This document shows, one piece after another, positions 9,059-17,593 of a stretch of DNA of 64,000 nucleotides (position 1 is the stretch's first letter; each line of letters opens with the position of its first letter). The notes beneath the pieces were generated by a model that saw only the letters and a program-made list of their open reading frames with translations, made no database searches and had not been told where the DNA came from. The DNA is from Nevskia sp. Lineage in GTDB: Bacteria > Pseudomonadota > Gammaproteobacteria > Nevskiales > Nevskiaceae. The stretch spans positions 248,001 through 312,000 of the forward strand of contig JALNYU010000001.1 of the NCBI GenBank assembly GCA_023229645.1, read 5' to 3'. Position numbers and translations under genes: made by a program.

Positions 9059-9469
9059 TCAGTCGGCGCCATGACCTCCACTCCCAGAATTAGTTACAAC
9101 CGGGTCAAGTCCATTTTTATTGGGTGGGTTCTTGGCCCCTTCTTTTGCATCAAAAAATAGCGTTGCTTTGGCAGCCCAATTGTCTTTGTTGTCTGGGCAA
9201 TTCGCAACCTGTTTAATCTTTATGGTCAAAACATGATCTTCGCGATCAATGTCCACGTTATCACACATCGACTTCGACCCATCCATGAATGTAATGGCTT
9301 TGTTTACATCGGCTTTATACATATATGAGCCCCTGGCGTCGGGGCAGATCTTATAGGCGACTGATTGTCCAGGCTTCAATCCTGCGATGGGCATGTGGGT
9401 ATCTAGGCCGCTCACGATTTCTGCTCCAGTAATGTGGATCGTCATCGTTGCGCAATGGCACTCTTTCAT
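9059..9469 (-). CDS. Unknown small protein, overlaps the TIR-TPR gene
   Basis: A 136-residue protein I do not recognise. It has no signal peptide or transmembrane segment. There are five cysteines (two close to the N-terminus as ECHC, later single ones in KICPD, SMCDN and ANCPD), alternating hydrophobic strands suggesting a beta fold, and a C-terminal tail rich in Asn, Pro and Gly. The start ATG overlaps the stop of the upstream TIR gene (ATGA), so translation is probably coupled. A second Met at residue 9 could be the true start. Base composition is AT-richer than the window and like the TPR half of the TIR gene, so the two were probably acquired together. A partner or effector of the TIR protein is possible but is inference only. 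Confidence 0.7.
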   Translation of the reverse strand: MKECHCATMTIHITGAEIVSGLDTHMPIAGLKPGQSVAYKICPDARGSYMYKADVNKAITFMDGSKSMCDNVDIDREDHVLTIKIKQVANCPDNKDNWAAKATLFFDAKEGAKNPPNKNGLDPVVTNSGSGGHGAD

Positions 9470-11634
9470 CGGTTATCCCCGGGTTTTTTAAACTTCAAAA
9501 GTAGATTGCAGGTGCTGTCTTTTGCTGTCGGTAGGGTAGTGTTGCAATGTCTTCGTGCGAACATATAAAAATTTAGGTTGCGGTATCCCTTCTCTTCTAA
9601 TTCCTCCATCGTGGCTAGGCCTTTACTTTTTTGGCCTGTCAAATAGTTGAGGTGCGCCTCAACAAGCGTGGCGCCTATCTCTTTCGTTTTATTTTGTATC
9701 CCATTTATAAGATTAGATGCCTGTGAAAGTGCATTTTGTTTTTGATTGGTCTCATCGGGCACCGCTTCAGCGGCCATAAGGTAGAGATTGGCGCAGCGAA
9801 TAAGATGAGTGGCAGAATTCGCTTCTGGCAAGGCAGTAGAGTCACATTTTTCAATCGTCCTGGCGTTGAGTGAAGTTTTTCTAGCTAAATCAAAATCGCC
9901 TTTTTCTAAGGCAATTAGCCCGCGAACATATCGTATTCGTGATAGCAGAGACAACGAGTTGTCGTCGTGCGATTCTGCAATGTTGCTTTCGGCAGACGTT
10001 AATATTTTTTCAGACATTCCCCATTGGGTTCCTATCGCCGCAAGGGAGGCATCAATGAATTCTAGGTTTGCAGAAAGGTATCGATAGTCGTTATTAGTTG
10101 GGTCATTTTTGACTAGCATCTGAATAATTGGGCTCGCGAGATCTACGGCAGCTCTCGTCTCGTCGATATCTCCGTATTCAAGCGTGGCATGGGCTAAGGC
10201 AGAAAGAGAGCTGGTAAGTTTGCTCTTTAATGAAGCATCACCTGGATACTCTGAGGCCAGACCGGTGAAAATCCGGGCCTGTTCTTTTAGCACAATAAGC
10301 GCTTCGTCTCGATCGCCTAAATATTGGAGTGTGCTGCCTCGCCACGAAAGTGAGTCTGCCACCGCAAGCTGGACCGATTTCGACTTAGGGACGATCCCTT
10401 TGGCAACTTCAACGCCCGCAGTAAAGTAGGCTAGTGCGATATTTTTTCTATCTCTATTAAGCTCTAAGGCGCCATAGTTTACGAGGGAATAAGCTACTTC
10501 TAGCAACCATTTCGGGTTGCTCGGCGCCATGTTTGATAGGCGCTCCGATTCGTAAAGATAAGTACTCCAGTGCTTATCCGCATCGTCAGCGGCCCCAGCC
10601 CGCCATGCCGCATACCCGACATAAAACTCCGACTGCCCAAGCTCAAAGACCAAATCTGGATCGTTCGGATGGCGATCAACAAGTTGTTTATTGAGTGTGA
10701 GCGCGGCTGTAAGCGGCTCGGCAGCTTCGGCGGCGCGGCCTTGTTGCATGCGCACGTCGCCGATTTGGCGCAGCGCTTTGGCGCGGGCGGTAAGCGCGGC
10801 TTCGGAGAGGTTATTGCTGTCGAGCTTGCTGAAATAGCCCATCGCTTTGTCGCCGACGGCGTCGAGGATTTCCAGCTTGCCAAGGGGTTCTAGCTTTTCG
10901 CGGAGATCGCCGAGCATGAAGCTGATGAGATCTTCACCTTGTTGACGACTGCGTTCGGCGGCTTTCTGTGCAACGAAGGCTTTCACGGCCAGCACGACCA
11001 TCGCCGCTGATACTGCAGTCGAGATCCCGGCAAGAACCGCGAGGCGGCGGTTGCGGGTTTGGAGATCGCGGCGTTTGAGATCGTCAAAGCCAACGCCGAG
11101 CAAGCCGGCGAGAATTTTCAGCCGCGCACCGTCACGGCCGTCGGCCTGCTCGCGGAGATCGGCCGCGAGCGGTTCGGCGGGGGTGTCGCTAAGCGCGCCG
11201 TCAGGTCCAAGCTTGAAACGGAGTGCTGGTGGGAAGCACTCGCGCGCGGGGTGGTTGCCGGCGGATGCGCCGGGCTCGCCGTCGACGATCAGGCACAAAA
11301 TCCGATCTTCGCCGCCACGGCGTTTAAAGTAGAGAATCTCTTCATTGACCCAGCGCGAGGCCGCCGAAGCAGGCGAGCAAATGATGATTAAGCAGCGTGA
11401 TTGATCGAGCGCGTTCTGTAGGGCAACGTCGAGGCCGCCTGCGGCGGACAACTCGGTGCGGTCGCGGAAGATCGGAAATAACTTCTTTGGAACAACACCA
11501 TGGCGGCCGGTAGTCCCCGCCAAGCGTGCGGGAACGCGGTACGATTCGATGGCTTTATGCAGCCATTCTCCCCACTGGCGATCCCGATGGCTGTAACTGA
11601 TAAAACCCCAATACTTGTGTATCCCGCCCGTCAT
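9466..11634 (-). CDS. TIR-transmembrane-TPR protein, copy 1 (chimeric composition)
   Basis: A 722-residue protein. Residues 8-150 form a TIR domain: YWGFISYSHRDRQWG at the start, RDRTELS, then SRWVNEEI, where Glu99 aligns by eye with the catalytic glutamate of NAD-cleaving TIRs such as SARM1 (WVHKEI). A transmembrane helix spans about 198-222. A conserved linker (ERSRQQGEDLISFMLGDLR) leads into TPR-like helical repeats to the end. Topology suggests a cytoplasmic TIR with the TPR part on the other side of the membrane. I chose the Met at 11634 because it matches the paralog's start and has a GGGAG site. The first 330 or so residues closely match copy 2; the rest diverges and is AT-rich. Possible roles: NAD-consuming defence or signalling; not shown. 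Confidence 0.85.
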   Translation of the reverse strand: MTGGIHKYWGFISYSHRDRQWGEWLHKAIESYRVPARLAGTTGRHGVVPKKLFPIFRDRTELSAAGGLDVALQNALDQSRCLIIICSPASAASRWVNEEILYFKRRGGEDRILCLIVDGEPGASAGNHPARECFPPALRFKLGPDGALSDTPAEPLAADLREQADGRDGARLKILAGLLGVGFDDLKRRDLQTRNRRLAVLAGISTAVSAAMVVLAVKAFVAQKAAERSRQQGEDLISFMLGDLREKLEPLGKLEILDAVGDKAMGYFSKLDSNNLSEAALTARAKALRQIGDVRMQQGRAAEAAEPLTAALTLNKQLVDRHPNDPDLVFELGQSEFYVGYAAWRAGAADDADKHWSTYLYESERLSNMAPSNPKWLLEVAYSLVNYGALELNRDRKNIALAYFTAGVEVAKGIVPKSKSVQLAVADSLSWRGSTLQYLGDRDEALIVLKEQARIFTGLASEYPGDASLKSKLTSSLSALAHATLEYGDIDETRAAVDLASPIIQMLVKNDPTNNDYRYLSANLEFIDASLAAIGTQWGMSEKILTSAESNIAESHDDNSLSLLSRIRYVRGLIALEKGDFDLARKTSLNARTIEKCDSTALPEANSATHLIRCANLYLMAAEAVPDETNQKQNALSQASNLINGIQNKTKEIGATLVEAHLNYLTGQKSKGLATMEELEEKGYRNLNFYMFARRHCNTTLPTAKDSTCNLLLKFKKPGDNR

Positions 11635-12113
11635 CCCCGCTCCCAGGCCAGCATTTGCTGGCAATTATTTGAATTTACTGTGGAGATTAGAGGTCGATCA
11701 CGCCTCCTCGCAAGATTGTGCCTCTTATCGATAGCGGCATGCTGTGACGGAGTGCACAGAATTAGTAAGAAATTTCTACGGCTTGATGCCGGGGTAGCGA
11801 TGCGCCGCTGATGCTAGGTCGAAATTCGATGGCGGGCCTGTTCGGCTGGGCAGAGCGTGCGCTGAGGCTATGCCGGCCATCGACGCAACAGCGGGGACGG
11901 TCGCGGCGAAGTGTGGAGCCGCAAGAAGCGCATGTAGAAAAAGCTTTCCGGACGGCGCGATCGCGACGCTTGGGCCACCGTCTAAGTTGGAGGCTTGGGC
12001 GAAGGGATTTTAGCCGTATGACGCGCTGATCACAGAAGCATTAATGGCTCTGCGCGCTAATCCGCGCCAGAACCTTGCTTCGCCAAGATCACGTCGCTGC
12101 AAGCTTTTATTGC
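11635..12113. other. Intergenic spacer between the two TIR-TPR genes
   Basis: About 480 bases with no convincing gene. Short open frames are present on the plus strand but have no ribosome site, no recognisable product and odd codon use. The part next to 11634 should hold the promoter and ribosome site of TIR copy 1. I see no direct repeats, inverted repeats of note, or transposase remnant. Confidence 0.6.
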
Positions 12114-14276
12114 TTACCTGTCGAGAATTGCTGCGCTACAGTGCTCGGGGTTGGGCGGCTCAATATCACCACTGCAGTGGCGTCGCAGCAGTTGCGTAAG
12201 CGATAGCGGTCGATAACCGCTGAGTAGGATGTCCGATAACGTTGCGAGCCCGGCATCAGTTTCGCCGTTGAGAAATTGCACGCGCGCACGGATATCGCGG
12301 AGTCGGATTTGCGGATTGTCGGCGCCGAGTTTTTCCAGCAGCGTTGCAATGGCATTTCGGGCGTTGTCGGCGTCGCTGCTGGCGCCGGCGTTAACCGCCA
12401 ATTCCAGCCGTTTGAGCTGGCCGTAGGCGCAGAGCACCACGGCATCGGCAGGTGGCACTGAATCGCCGATGCAGCCGCCGGCTTCCAGCCCGAGCTGTAC
12501 GGCCCTAGCAGCGGCGTCGGGCTGGTTTTGCGCCATTGCAATATCGAACGCGAGGAGTTGACTGCGCAGCAAGGTTTTTGAGGAGTCCGTATCGAGCGGG
12601 TTGCGTTGATGTAGTGCGACTAACGCACTCTCGTTGCCGCTGTTGGTTTTTCGGGCTTCATCCCAGTGCTGTTGCGCAGCCAGCGCGAGCGCACGAACGT
12701 ATTCAAACCTTGTCGCCAGCAATGGATATTCAACATTAGTCTTGTCATTGGCGATCAACGGGTCGAGCACGCGCAAGCCCTCCGAGGCGACTGCTAGCAT
12801 CGGAATCGGATCGCCGGCTTCGATTTCGGTCGACGCGAGTGCCGATAAGGCGTAGGCAAGCTTTAGCTTTTCGCCGGCGTCGTCTGGGCGTTCGGCCGCC
12901 GCTTTGCGGGATATTTCCGCCTGCTCACGCAGCACGCTTAACGACGCCGCGACTTGATCGAGATAAAGCAGTGTGATGCCTTGCCATGCGAGATTGCTGA
13001 TCAGCGAGGCGCGCGTTTCGTCCGTCTGCGGCGTAATGGCGCGGAGCAGTTGCGCGCTCTGTTGGAAATAGCCGAGTGCGGCGTTATCTTGATTTTGCGC
13101 CGACGCCAGTGCGCCGAGATTGTTCAGCGAGTAGACAACCTCCAATTGCCATTTTGGATTGCTGGAATCGATTGCAACGAGGCGCTGCGAGGCCTCTAAG
13201 TAGCCTTGAAAATGGGTTAAGGCGAGATCGAATTCGCTCGTGCGCCAAGCCGCGTAGCCGGCTGAGAACTCCGATTGCCCGGTTTCAAATATTAGTTCGG
13301 GATCATTTGGGTGGCGATTGCTCAGTTGTTGATTCAAGGCTAAGGCCGACGCGAGCGGCGTACGCGCTTCCGCAGCGCGGCCTTGCTGAATGCGAATATC
13401 GCCGATTTGGCGCAAGGCTTTGGCACGAGCGACCAGCGCCACATCGGTTAAATTGCGATCGGCGAGCGCGCTGAAATAGGCCATCGCCTTATCGCCGACG
13501 GCATCGAGAATATCGAGCTTGCCGAGCGGTTCGAGCTTGTCTCGAAGATCGCCGAGCATGAAACCAATAAGATCCTCACCTTGTTGGCGGCTGCGTTCGG
13601 CGGCGCGCTGCGCGACCACGGCTTTCACTGCGAGTGCCAGCGTAACGGCGGCAACGGCGCTCGAGATGCTGGCGAGAATCACGAGGCGGCGATTGCGGGT
13701 TTGCAGATCGCGGCGCTTAAGGTCATCAAAGCCGACGCCGAGCAAGCCGGCGATGATTTTCAGCTTGGCGTGCTCGCGGCCGTCGGCCTGCTCCCGCAAG
13801 TCCGCGGCGAGGGGCTCGGCGGGGACGTCGCTCAGTTCGCCGTCGGCGCCCAATTTGTAACGCAATGCCGGCGGAAAGCACTCGCGTTCTGGGTGGCCGT
13901 TGGCTGAGGCATTCGGTTCGCCGTCGACGATGAGACACAGAATTCGCGCTTCGCCGCCGAGACGTTTGAAATGCAGAATTTCCTCGTTAACCCAGCGCGA
14001 AGCCGCAGCCGCTGGCGAGCAAATGAGGATGAAGCAGCGGGCACTCGCCAGCGCCTGTTGGAGCGCGGCGTCTAGGCCGCCGCCGGCAGAAAGCTCAGTG
14101 CGATCGCGAAAAATCGGGAATAGCTGTTTCGGGACGACGCCGAGGCGGCCGGTGGTGCCGGCAAGCCGCGTTGGAACCCGATAGGACTCGATCGCTTTAT
14201 GCAGCCACTCGCCCCATTGGCGGTCGCGGTGGCTATAGCTAATAAAGCCCCAATATTTTTGTATCCCTTCTGACAT
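12114..14276 (-). CDS. TIR-transmembrane-TPR protein, copy 2
   Basis: A 720-residue paralog of the gene downstream of it. The TIR domain (KYWGFISYSHRDRQWGEW, RDRTELSAGGG, SRWVNEEI with candidate catalytic Glu99) is nearly identical to copy 1. It is followed by a transmembrane helix at about 198-222 (VILASISSAVAAVTLALAVKA) and the linker QRAAERSRQQGEDLIGFMLGD. The TPR-like region contains NRHPNDPELIFETGQSEFSAGYAAW, shown here only as its 12-residue core DPELIFETGQSE. Unlike copy 1 the whole gene has the GC-rich composition of the chromosome. GGAG lies five bases before the ATG. No antitoxin-like or nuclease partner is visible upstream. Membrane-tethered NAD-cleaving or signalling TIR is the best guess. 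Confidence 0.85.
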   Translation of the reverse strand: MSEGIQKYWGFISYSHRDRQWGEWLHKAIESYRVPTRLAGTTGRLGVVPKQLFPIFRDRTELSAGGGLDAALQQALASARCFILICSPAAAASRWVNEEILHFKRLGGEARILCLIVDGEPNASANGHPERECFPPALRYKLGADGELSDVPAEPLAADLREQADGREHAKLKIIAGLLGVGFDDLKRRDLQTRNRRLVILASISSAVAAVTLALAVKAVVAQRAAERSRQQGEDLIGFMLGDLRDKLEPLGKLDILDAVGDKAMAYFSALADRNLTDVALVARAKALRQIGDIRIQQGRAAEARTPLASALALNQQLSNRHPNDPELIFETGQSEFSAGYAAWRTSEFDLALTHFQGYLEASQRLVAIDSSNPKWQLEVVYSLNNLGALASAQNQDNAALGYFQQSAQLLRAITPQTDETRASLISNLAWQGITLLYLDQVAASLSVLREQAEISRKAAAERPDDAGEKLKLAYALSALASTEIEAGDPIPMLAVASEGLRVLDPLIANDKTNVEYPLLATRFEYVRALALAAQQHWDEARKTNSGNESALVALHQRNPLDTDSSKTLLRSQLLAFDIAMAQNQPDAAARAVQLGLEAGGCIGDSVPPADAVVLCAYGQLKRLELAVNAGASSDADNARNAIATLLEKLGADNPQIRLRDIRARVQFLNGETDAGLATLSDILLSGYRPLSLTQLLRRHCSGDIEPPNPEHCSAAILDR

Positions 14277-14605
14277 GACAACTCCAGCGCCGATCTTGGC
14301 GACCCGCCAACCGGTTGATTTTTTTGGGCGTGTTGCTGTGTAGGTATATTCGCATTTTTCAATGATGGGCGAATAAGAATCGTGACTAGCAAGACTGCGC
14401 TCGTTGCATCAGCGAGATCCATCCTGCCCGGGATCGGCGGCGGGGAATCGGCGCGTGCCCGATCAGAGGGCCGGTGACGACGTCGGTGGCTGTCTGAACG
14501 CGATGTGAATCGGTGGGTTCAGGCTTGATTCAGAGGTCGGCGCGCAATCTTTAACCGCAGGCCGAGCAGACCTGCTGCGAATCCGGCGCTAATTAGGAGT
14601 CAGTC
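14277..14605. other. Divergent intergenic region between TIR copy 2 and a small exported protein
   Basis: About 330 bases without a supported gene. It must carry promoters for both flanking genes. I could not find a sigma70 pair with good spacing. A GGAG ribosome site before 14606 is clear. Confidence 0.55.
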
Positions 14606-14899
14606 ATGGTAAAGAATTCGAGCCTCAAAAAATTTCTCATTGCATTGGGTGCGCTGGCGACGGTCTTGGTAGCAATGCCGAGCCAAGCCTACGAACGCTA
14701 TTGCCCGCCGCCTTATTACCGCGCCTACGCCGGTCATGGCGGTTATTACTACGACCGCTGGCAGCGGCCTTATCGCGGATATGACCGTCGCTACGGCTAC
14801 GATAACGATCGTCGCGGGGATGATCATGGTCGACGCGACGACCATGATCGCGATGATGGTGCTGATCGCCGGCACGACCGTGCGCATTCCTGGCATTGA
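14606..14899 (+). CDS. Small exported Tyr/Arg/Asp/His-rich protein
   Basis: A 97-residue protein with a clear signal peptide (KNSSLKKFLIALGALATVLVA, cleavage likely after SQA at about residue 28). The mature part is low complexity: first Tyr/Gly/Pro-rich (YCPPPYYRAY), then a strongly charged Arg/Asp/His tail. No catalytic motif. Similar small Tyr/Arg-rich exported proteins are common and mostly uncharacterised; metal binding by the His/Asp tail is possible. A GGAG site precedes the start and a strong terminator follows, so it is a stand-alone transcript. Confidence 0.75.
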   Translation: MVKNSSLKKFLIALGALATVLVAMPSQAYERYCPPPYYRAYAGHGGYYYDRWQRPYRGYDRRYGYDNDRRGDDHGRRDDHDRDDGADRRHDRAHSWH

Positions 14900-14916
14900 A
14901 TAAAAACGCCGCTCCG

Positions 14917-14942
14917 AGGCCCGCAGGATGCGGGCCTTTTTT
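14917..14942 (+). terminator. Rho-independent terminator
   Basis: Stem AGGCCCGCA / TGCGGGCCT with a 3-base GGA loop followed by T6. It lies 17 bases after the stop of the small exported protein. Confidence 0.92.
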
Positions 14943-15052
14943 ATGGCGCGTCGGCGCGCGGTTAACGCCGTTGCGTCCGGCTGAGTTGGTATTGCAAACC
15001 GGCGCATGCCGGTAGATGCTGCGTGCCGGGCTGATCCGGAACGCCGTATACG

Positions 15053-16537
15053 ATGATCGCTGTCGCTCAGAGCACCGCAGAAAAACAGGCGCAGACGCTA
15101 TTTCATGCGCTCAGTGAAGTCCTGCCCACCGGCGGCTTGCTGACGCAAGTTGAGCAGATGCGCCCGTATGAATGCGATGGCTTGTCGATGTTCCGGCGGT
15201 TGCCGCTGGCGGTAGCGTTGCCGCAGACCGAAGCCCAGGTTGCCGCGGTATTGCGGATCTGCCACGCGCAACAGGTGCCGGTTATTGCCCGCGGCGCCGG
15301 CACCGGCCTCGCAGGCGGCGCGTTACCGCAGGAAGACGCGGTATTGCTATCGCTGGCGCGGCTTAAAAGCATTATTGAAATCGATCCGCTGGCGCGCACC
15401 GCGCGCGTGCAGCCGGGCGTACGCAACCTCGCCATTTCTGAGGCGGCGGCAAAGCACGGGCTGTACTACGCGCCGGATCCGTCGAGCCAGATTGCGTGCT
15501 CAATCGGCGGTAACGTTGCGGAAAATTCCGGCGGCGTGCATTGCTTGAAGTACGGCTTGACCTTGCACAATGTGCTCGGCGTTCGCGCCTATACCGCCGA
15601 GGGTGAACTGCTGGAACTCGGTGGCGCTGCGCTCGATAGTCCTGGGTACGACTTGCTGGCGCTGATGATTGGCTCCGAAGGTCTGCTCGCCGTCGTCACT
15701 GAAGTGACAGTCAAACTGCTGCCGCGGCCGCAACTCGCGCGTGTTGTCATGGCCGCGTTCGATAGCGCCGAGCAGGCCGGCGAGGCGGTGGCGGCGATCA
15801 TCGCCGCTGGCATTATTCCGGCCGGGTTGGAGATGATGGATCGGCTCGCGATTAGCGCGGTTGAGGATTTCGTCCACGCCGGTTATCCGCTCGACGCTGA
15901 AGCGATTTTGCTGGTTGAGAGCGACGGCATTCCGGAAGAAGTGATCGCTGAAATCGAGCGTATCGAAACCCAGCTGCGGCGCTGTGGCGCCGTTAGCATG
16001 CGGACCTCGCGTGACGAAACCGAGCGGCTCAAGCTCTGGGCAGGACGCAAAGCCGCGTTCCCAGCGGTGGGCCGAATTACGCCGGACTACTACTGCATGG
16101 ATGGCACGATTCCGCGGCGCCACCTCGGTGACGTACTGCGCCAGATCGCGGCGATGTCCGTTGAATTCGGTCTCGGCTGCGCCAACGTTTTTCACGCTGG
16201 CGACGGCAATCTGCACCCGCTGATTTTTTACGACGCCAATAAGCCCGGCGATCTCGAACAGGCAGAGGCCTTTGGTGCCCGAATTTTGCGTCTTTGTGTC
16301 GCGGTCGGTGGCACGATTACCGGCGAGCACGGTGTCGGCGTCGAGAAAATCGACGGCATGTGCGTGCAGTTCACGGCCACCGAATTGGCTTGTTTCCATG
16401 CCGTCAAAGCCGGCTTTGATCCTGCTGGGCTGTTGAACCCCGGCAAGGCGGTGCCGACACTCCATCGCTGCGCCGAACTGGGCCGCATGCACGTTCACCA
16501 CGGCGAACACGCCCATCCTGAGCTGCCTCGGTTTTAA
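15053..16537 (+). CDS. glcD: Glycolate oxidase subunit GlcD (FAD-linked)
   Basis: Catalytic flavin subunit of glycolate dehydrogenase, which oxidises glycolate to glyoxylate; 494 residues. The FAD-binding PCMH domain shows VIARGAGTGLAGGALP, GGNVAENSGG and GLTLHNVLGV. The C-terminal oxidase domain has CANVFHAGDGNLHPLIFYD and GTITGEHGVGVEK, and it ends with DPAGLLNPGK. It is the first gene of a tight three-gene operon; its stop overlaps the glcE start by one base. No GlcC-type regulator is next to it. Confidence 0.94.
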   Translation: MIAVAQSTAEKQAQTLFHALSEVLPTGGLLTQVEQMRPYECDGLSMFRRLPLAVALPQTEAQVAAVLRICHAQQVPVIARGAGTGLAGGALPQEDAVLLSLARLKSIIEIDPLARTARVQPGVRNLAISEAAAKHGLYYAPDPSSQIACSIGGNVAENSGGVHCLKYGLTLHNVLGVRAYTAEGELLELGGAALDSPGYDLLALMIGSEGLLAVVTEVTVKLLPRPQLARVVMAAFDSAEQAGEAVAAIIAAGIIPAGLEMMDRLAISAVEDFVHAGYPLDAEAILLVESDGIPEEVIAEIERIETQLRRCGAVSMRTSRDETERLKLWAGRKAAFPAVGRITPDYYCMDGTIPRRHLGDVLRQIAAMSVEFGLGCANVFHAGDGNLHPLIFYDANKPGDLEQAEAFGARILRLCVAVGGTITGEHGVGVEKIDGMCVQFTATELACFHAVKAGFDPAGLLNPGKAVPTLHRCAELGRMHVHHGEHAHPELPRF

Positions 16538-17592
16538 TGGACGACTACTTAGAACAAGCCCGCGCGCGGGTGCTCGGTGCCGCAGCAGCGGGGACGACGC
16601 TGCGGCTGCGCGGCGGCGGCAGCAAAGATTTTTACGGCGGCGACCTGCGCGGCGACATCCTGGAGACCGCGGCCTATCGCGGCATCGTCGCCTATGATCC
16701 GAGCGAACTCGTGGTCACCGTGCGCGCCGGCACGCCGTTGGCCGAAGTTGAAGCGACGTTGGCGGCGTCCGGCCAAATGCTGGCGTTCGAAGCGCCGCAT
16801 TTTGGCGCGGCAACGGTCGGCGGCTGTGTTGCCGCCGGGCTTTCCGGGCCGCGCCGGCCCTACGCCGGTTCGCTGCGCGATGCCGTACTCGGTGTGACGA
16901 TGATGGACGGCCGCGGCGAAGTGCTGCGCTTCGGCGGGCAGGTTATGAAAAATGTCGCCGGCTTCGATGTTTTTCGGTTGCAAGCCGGTGCGCTTGGCAC
17001 GCTTGGCGTGCTGCTGGAAGTTTCATTCAAAGTCTTACCGCGGCCGGAAATGGAGTCGACACGGGTCTACGCGTGCAACGCCGAGCAGGCGTTGGAATTG
17101 ATGAACCGCCATGCCGGGCTGCCGTTGCCGCTGAGTGGTGCGAGTTTTGAATCCGGTAGATTGCGGCTGCGTCTGTCCGGCAACGCTCCGGCGGTGCAAG
17201 CCGCAGAAGCGCGGCTGGGTGGCGATGTCGATTCCGAAGGCGCCGCGTATTGGCAGGACCTACGTGAACATCTCCTGCCGTTCTACGCTGCCGAGACGCC
17301 GCTCTGGCGGCTGAGCGTGCCCTCGACGCGAGCCTCGTTTGCCGACAGCCAAACGCAAGAATTAATCGACTGGGGCGGGGCACAGCGCTGGTTGCGGACG
17401 ACGCACCCGGCGGAAACGATACGGGCACGCGCGCATGCGGCTGGCGGGCATGCCACGCAATTCCGTAACGGCGCCCGCAACGCCACCTTCCAGCCGTTGG
17501 CGCCCGCGCTGCGCGCGCTGCACCTGCGGCTGAAGCAAACTTTCGATCCAGCCGGGGTGTTTAACCGCGGCCGACTCTACCCGGATTTCTGA
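16537..17592 (+). CDS. glcE: Glycolate oxidase subunit GlcE (FAD-binding)
   Basis: Second flavin-binding subunit of glycolate oxidase, 351 residues. It keeps the short FAD-binding domain (RLRGGGSKDFYGG, TVGGCVAAGLSGPRRP, MKNVAGFDVFRLQAGALG) and ends in DPAGVFNRGRLYPDF, as GlcE proteins do. It lacks the GlcD C-terminal oxidase block, consistent with a structural or electron-transfer role beside GlcD. The start codon overlaps the glcD stop (TAATG). Confidence 0.93.
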   Translation: MDDYLEQARARVLGAAAAGTTLRLRGGGSKDFYGGDLRGDILETAAYRGIVAYDPSELVVTVRAGTPLAEVEATLAASGQMLAFEAPHFGAATVGGCVAAGLSGPRRPYAGSLRDAVLGVTMMDGRGEVLRFGGQVMKNVAGFDVFRLQAGALGTLGVLLEVSFKVLPRPEMESTRVYACNAEQALELMNRHAGLPLPLSGASFESGRLRLRLSGNAPAVQAAEARLGGDVDSEGAAYWQDLREHLLPFYAAETPLWRLSVPSTRASFADSQTQELIDWGGAQRWLRTTHPAETIRARAHAAGGHATQFRNGARNATFQPLAPALRALHLRLKQTFDPAGVFNRGRLYPDF

Positions 17593-17593
17593 G

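Noticed and set aside
11811..12029. Short plus-strand frame between the TIR genes
   Set aside because: Arginine-rich product, no ribosome site and no homology; judged chance.
15500..16516. Long minus-strand open frame (338 codons) opposite glcD
   Set aside because: glcD has full family signatures and operon context; the antisense frame is a GC-rich codon shadow.
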